Shown: piece by piece, positions 5,342 to 6,932 of the stretch
Numbering within the stretch: the first letter of the stretch is position 1
Layout: each line of letters opens with the position of its first letter
Assembly (NCBI GenBank): GCA_021786335.1
Contig: JAJYNM010000050.1
Span: 1-6,932 of the forward strand
Direction of reading: 5' to 3'
DNA from: an archaeon
GTDB taxonomy: Archaea; Thermoproteota; Nitrososphaeria; Nitrososphaerales; UBA183
Length of the DNA stretch: 6,932 nucleotides
Program-made: the position numbers and the translations under genes
The notes under the pieces: model-generated
Databases searched by the model: none
The model's input: only the letters and a program-made list of their open reading frames with translations
What the model was told of the DNA's origin: nothing

Positions 5342-6181
5342 CTAGTAGGGAGGTCCCGCCGTTATCCGCTTACTGGCCTCTTGAAGGCTCTTGTAACCCC
5401 ACATCGATTCCATCCACCAGGTCGCACCTGCCACTGCGAATGGCTCGACGATCTCCCTTGCCCTGGTATGGTTGGCGGGGGTCGTGCCGTCCTTGATGAT
5501 TTCGAAGTCTCTCCTCATGTTCCCTTTTACAGTTCTCTTCTCTGAAACGAATTCCTTCATCTCCCTGATTGTGTCAGGCGTGATCTCTCCGTGGCTCCCA
5601 TCTGCGTTCTTTATCACAGGAATCAGGCCATCGTATTTCATGACGCGGTGAATCGACTTCGGCCTACCCCAGGCACCGACGACCCAGATGGGAATCCGGG
5701 GCTTCTGGAACGGCCGTGGGACAAACCTCATCGGTTTGATCTGGTTGTACTTCCCATTGTACCCGAAGGGTTTGCCGCTCCACAGTCCGTCAAGTATCTC
5801 CAGACCCTCGTCCAGCATCTCGGCCCTGACCTTCCTTTCAGCAGGCATGCCAGCTTTCGTGTATGCCCCGTCTCCCGCCCACCCGAGTCCCGTCGGAAGG
5901 ACCAACCTGCCTTCGGAGAGCCAATCGACTGTGACTGATTCCCTAGCCAATTCCCACGGCCGGCGCCTTCCCACCGCGGTGAGAAGAGATCCTATCACGA
6001 CCTTCTTCGTGGTTGCCGCCATGGCAGCCATTATCGGCCACGCGGCGCTCATCTCGGTCTTGGCGTTCGTGTAGATGTCATCATAATAAAACGCACCATC
6101 CCACCCCGAGTCCTCCAGCTCGGAAGCGAGTTTGATGATATCGGGGGCGCTCCCTCCTGGGATTACGAAACCGAACTTCAA
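5342..6181 (-). CDS. F420-type luciferase-like (LLM class) oxidoreductase
   Basis: This 279-residue protein has the features of the bacterial luciferase-like monooxygenase fold, a TIM barrel that in archaea usually uses coenzyme F420 for hydride transfer. Visible family signatures are MKFGFVIPGG at the N-terminus, LEDSGWDGAFYYDD, a strand with VVIGSLLTAVGRRRPWELARESVTVDWLSEGRLVLPTGLGW, and FQKPRIPIWVVGAWGRP later on. The substrate is unknown, and FMN or F420 cannot be told apart from sequence alone; F420 is favoured by the archaeal setting. The length is at the short end of the family but there is no sign of truncation. The start is TTG at 6181, only 4 bases after the stop of the second SixA-like phosphatase gene, so the two are co-transcribed and probably translationally coupled. 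There is no strong ribosome binding site beyond GAGAG. Confidence 0.88.
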   Translation of the reverse strand: MKFGFVIPGGSAPDIIKLASELEDSGWDGAFYYDDIYTNAKTEMSAAWPIMAAMAATTKKVVIGSLLTAVGRRRPWELARESVTVDWLSEGRLVLPTGLGWAGDGAYTKAGMPAERKVRAEMLDEGLEILDGLWSGKPFGYNGKYNQIKPMRFVPRPFQKPRIPIWVVGAWGRPKSIHRVMKYDGLIPVIKNADGSHGEITPDTIREMKEFVSEKRTVKGNMRRDFEIIKDGTTPANHTRAREIVEPFAVAGATWWMESMWGYKSLQEASKRITAGPPY

Positions 6182-6185
6182 GCTC

Positions 6186-6680
6186 TCAGACGGACCTTGT
6201 GGGGGATATCATCCAGATTAGGTTACCGCCTTTCGGCTTTGGCGCTCCCTTGAAGTCGACCCTTGCCATGGCGCCGTTCTCGAAATCGAGGTTCTCCCAG
6301 ACCGACTGCCAGTTCAGCATGTCAGCGAACAGGTGCCCGAGATGGGGGAGGTGGGTCACCAGGACCACATCTTCCGTCTTCTTGAGCTTGGAGAGCATCT
6401 TGTAGGTCTGGCCGACTTCTGCTTCCGGCTCAAGGCACGTGTCGGTCGTGACGACCGCCTTGGGGTTCAACAGCCGCCTCGTCATTTCGGCAGTCTCCTT
6501 CCCTCGCGTCCGCGGGCTCGATACAATCAACGCTGGAGTCACACCTAACTCCTTCGCTTTCTCGCACGTCCACTCCACCTGCTCCTTCCCTTCCTTGACC
6601 ATGCGCCTTCCCTCGTCAGTCTTGTCTGGTGCAGATGACTTGCCTTCCGCGTGCCCGTGCCTGAAGATATACACCCTCAT
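6186..6680 (-). CDS. SixA-like histidine phosphatase (operon 2)
   Basis: The 164-residue product is a second SixA-like histidine phosphatase. The catalytic Arg7-His8-Gly9 is in MRVYIFRHGHAEG, Arg59 is in SSPRTRGKETAE and His110 in LVTHLPHLGH; Glu84/Glu86 are candidates for the acid. The close (FENGAMARVDF, then LIWMISP) again follows SixA. It is a clear but diverged paralog of the gene at 4043-4507 and keeps the usual RHG where that one has RHA. The open frame extends upstream to an ATG at 6725, but I reject that start: it lies inside the palindrome, adds 15 residues with no counterpart in the paralog, and ATG 6680 sits 26 bp from a TATA box. It leads an operon with the oxidoreductase 4 bases downstream. 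The target (protein phosphohistidine or a small phosphate ester) is unknown. Confidence 0.9.
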   Translation of the reverse strand: MRVYIFRHGHAEGKSSAPDKTDEGRRMVKEGKEQVEWTCEKAKELGVTPALIVSSPRTRGKETAEMTRRLLNPKAVVTTDTCLEPEAEVGQTYKMLSKLKKTEDVVLVTHLPHLGHLFADMLNWQSVWENLDFENGAMARVDFKGAPKPKGGNLIWMISPTRSV

Positions 6681-6701
6681 GGCGTGTGATGACCAACCTC
6701 T

Positions 6702-6710
6702 GAAATAAAG
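6702..6710 (-). promoter_or_regulatory. TATA box of phosphatase operon 2
   Basis: The minus strand reads CTTTATTTC, centred 26 bp from ATG 6680, so transcription should begin at or next to the start codon (leaderless). The palindrome at 6719-6732 lies just upstream. Confidence 0.6.
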
Positions 6711-6718
6711 ACGTTCAA

Positions 6719-6732
6719 CGGTCATATGACCG
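6719..6732. promoter_or_regulatory. Perfect 14-bp palindrome, shared operator, site 2
   Basis: CGGTCATATGACCG repeats exactly the core of site 1 at 4544-4557. It is centred 45.5 bp upstream of ATG 6680 and about 19.5 bp upstream of the TATA centre, nearly the same geometry as site 1 has to the first phosphatase gene and to the HTH_10 TATA box. Flanking bases differ from site 1, so the match is not simply part of a larger duplicated block. Confidence 0.8.
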
Positions 6733-6784
6733 GCTCGCCCCCAAGATATCAGTTAAAGCCCCGGCCAGGCCTAATCACCTGGTA

Positions 6785-6932
6785 TCAGAAAGGAAACCAT
6801 CGAAGGTGCTGGGCCTCGGGCCTTGTCCGCTCGAAGGTGGCCACGTCAGCCGTGAGCCCCTGCGACAGGAGCACGCCCATGCACTCTTCGAAGCGACTAG
6901 ACTCACCAACCGGCAGTGGACCCTCAGCGCCC
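6785..6932 (-). CDS. 3' end of an unrecognised gene (partial)
   Basis: On the minus strand an open frame enters from the right edge and ends at TGA (6787-6785), giving 48 residues ending in HLRWFPF. The codons favour G or C at third positions, as in the other genes here, and the frame includes FEECMGVLLSQGLTADVATFERTRPEAQH. I recognise no family from this tail. It lies 104 bases upstream of phosphatase gene 2, in the same direction; the TATA box and palindrome between them suggest separate transcription. Confidence 0.45.
   Translation of the reverse strand, partial: GAEGPLPVGESSRFEECMGVLLSQGLTADVATFERTRPEAQHLRWFPF

Noticed and set aside
5688..6074. Plus-strand open frame of 128 codons
   Set aside because: Opposite-strand shadow of the LLM oxidoreductase gene, which has strong family signatures.
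6681..6725. N-terminal extension of phosphatase 2 from the ATG at 6725
   Set aside because: That ATG is the centre of the palindrome, the extra 15 residues have no counterpart in the paralog, and a TATA box lies within the extension at the right distance from ATG 6680.
1..6932. CRISPR array or known defence island
   Set aside because: There are no regularly spaced short repeats, cas genes or recognisable defence genes apart from the toxin-antitoxin pairs.

Overview
This 6.9 kb window looks like a stretch of a GC-rich archaeal chromosome, most likely TACK-type (Thermoproteota, Nitrososphaeria-like). The evidence is an HTH_10 (bacterio-opsin activator type) regulator, an F420-type luciferase-like oxidoreductase, PIN and AbrB toxin-antitoxin pairs, and archaeal TATA boxes about 26 bp upstream of start codons, which implies leaderless mRNAs. 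GTG and TTG starts are common, and the two tRNA 3'-end fragments carry no encoded CCA. The domain assignment is fairly safe; the finer lineage is a guess.

Left part (1-2665) is accessory and gene-poor. A PIN toxin gene (15-428) follows the tail of a probable antitoxin gene. Next comes an unrecognised small protein with a hydrophobic core (674-1009), then an AbrB/PIN pair on the minus strand (2002 to 1302). That pair lies between two direct repeats of about 70 bp (1148-1219 and 2498-2568). Each repeat ends, on the minus strand, in what reads exactly like the 3' end of a tRNA (T-loop, 3' side of the T-stem, acceptor 3' strand, discriminator A), joined to non-tRNA sequence. About 660 bp upstream of the AbrB gene hold no convincing gene, but do hold a promoter and small repeats.

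Right part (2666-6932) is compact and organised around two SixA-like histidine phosphatase genes, both on the minus strand and each first in a short operon. Operon 1 (4507 to about 2670) is phosphatase, SAM-dependent methyltransferase, and a decayed PEP mutase/isocitrate lyase-like gene. Operon 2 (6680 to 5342) is phosphatase and F420-type oxidoreductase. Between them, on the plus strand, lies an HTH_10 regulator gene, divergent from operon 1 and convergent with operon 2. A further gene enters from the right edge on the minus strand.

The most interesting signal is a perfect palindrome, CGGTCATATGACCG, about 44-46 bp upstream of both phosphatase start codons. It also lies just upstream of the TATA box of the HTH_10 gene. 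This suggests one regulator, possibly the HTH_10 protein itself, controls both operons and its own gene. Phosphatase, methyltransferase, oxidoreductase and regulator may form one small regulon whose substrate I cannot name.
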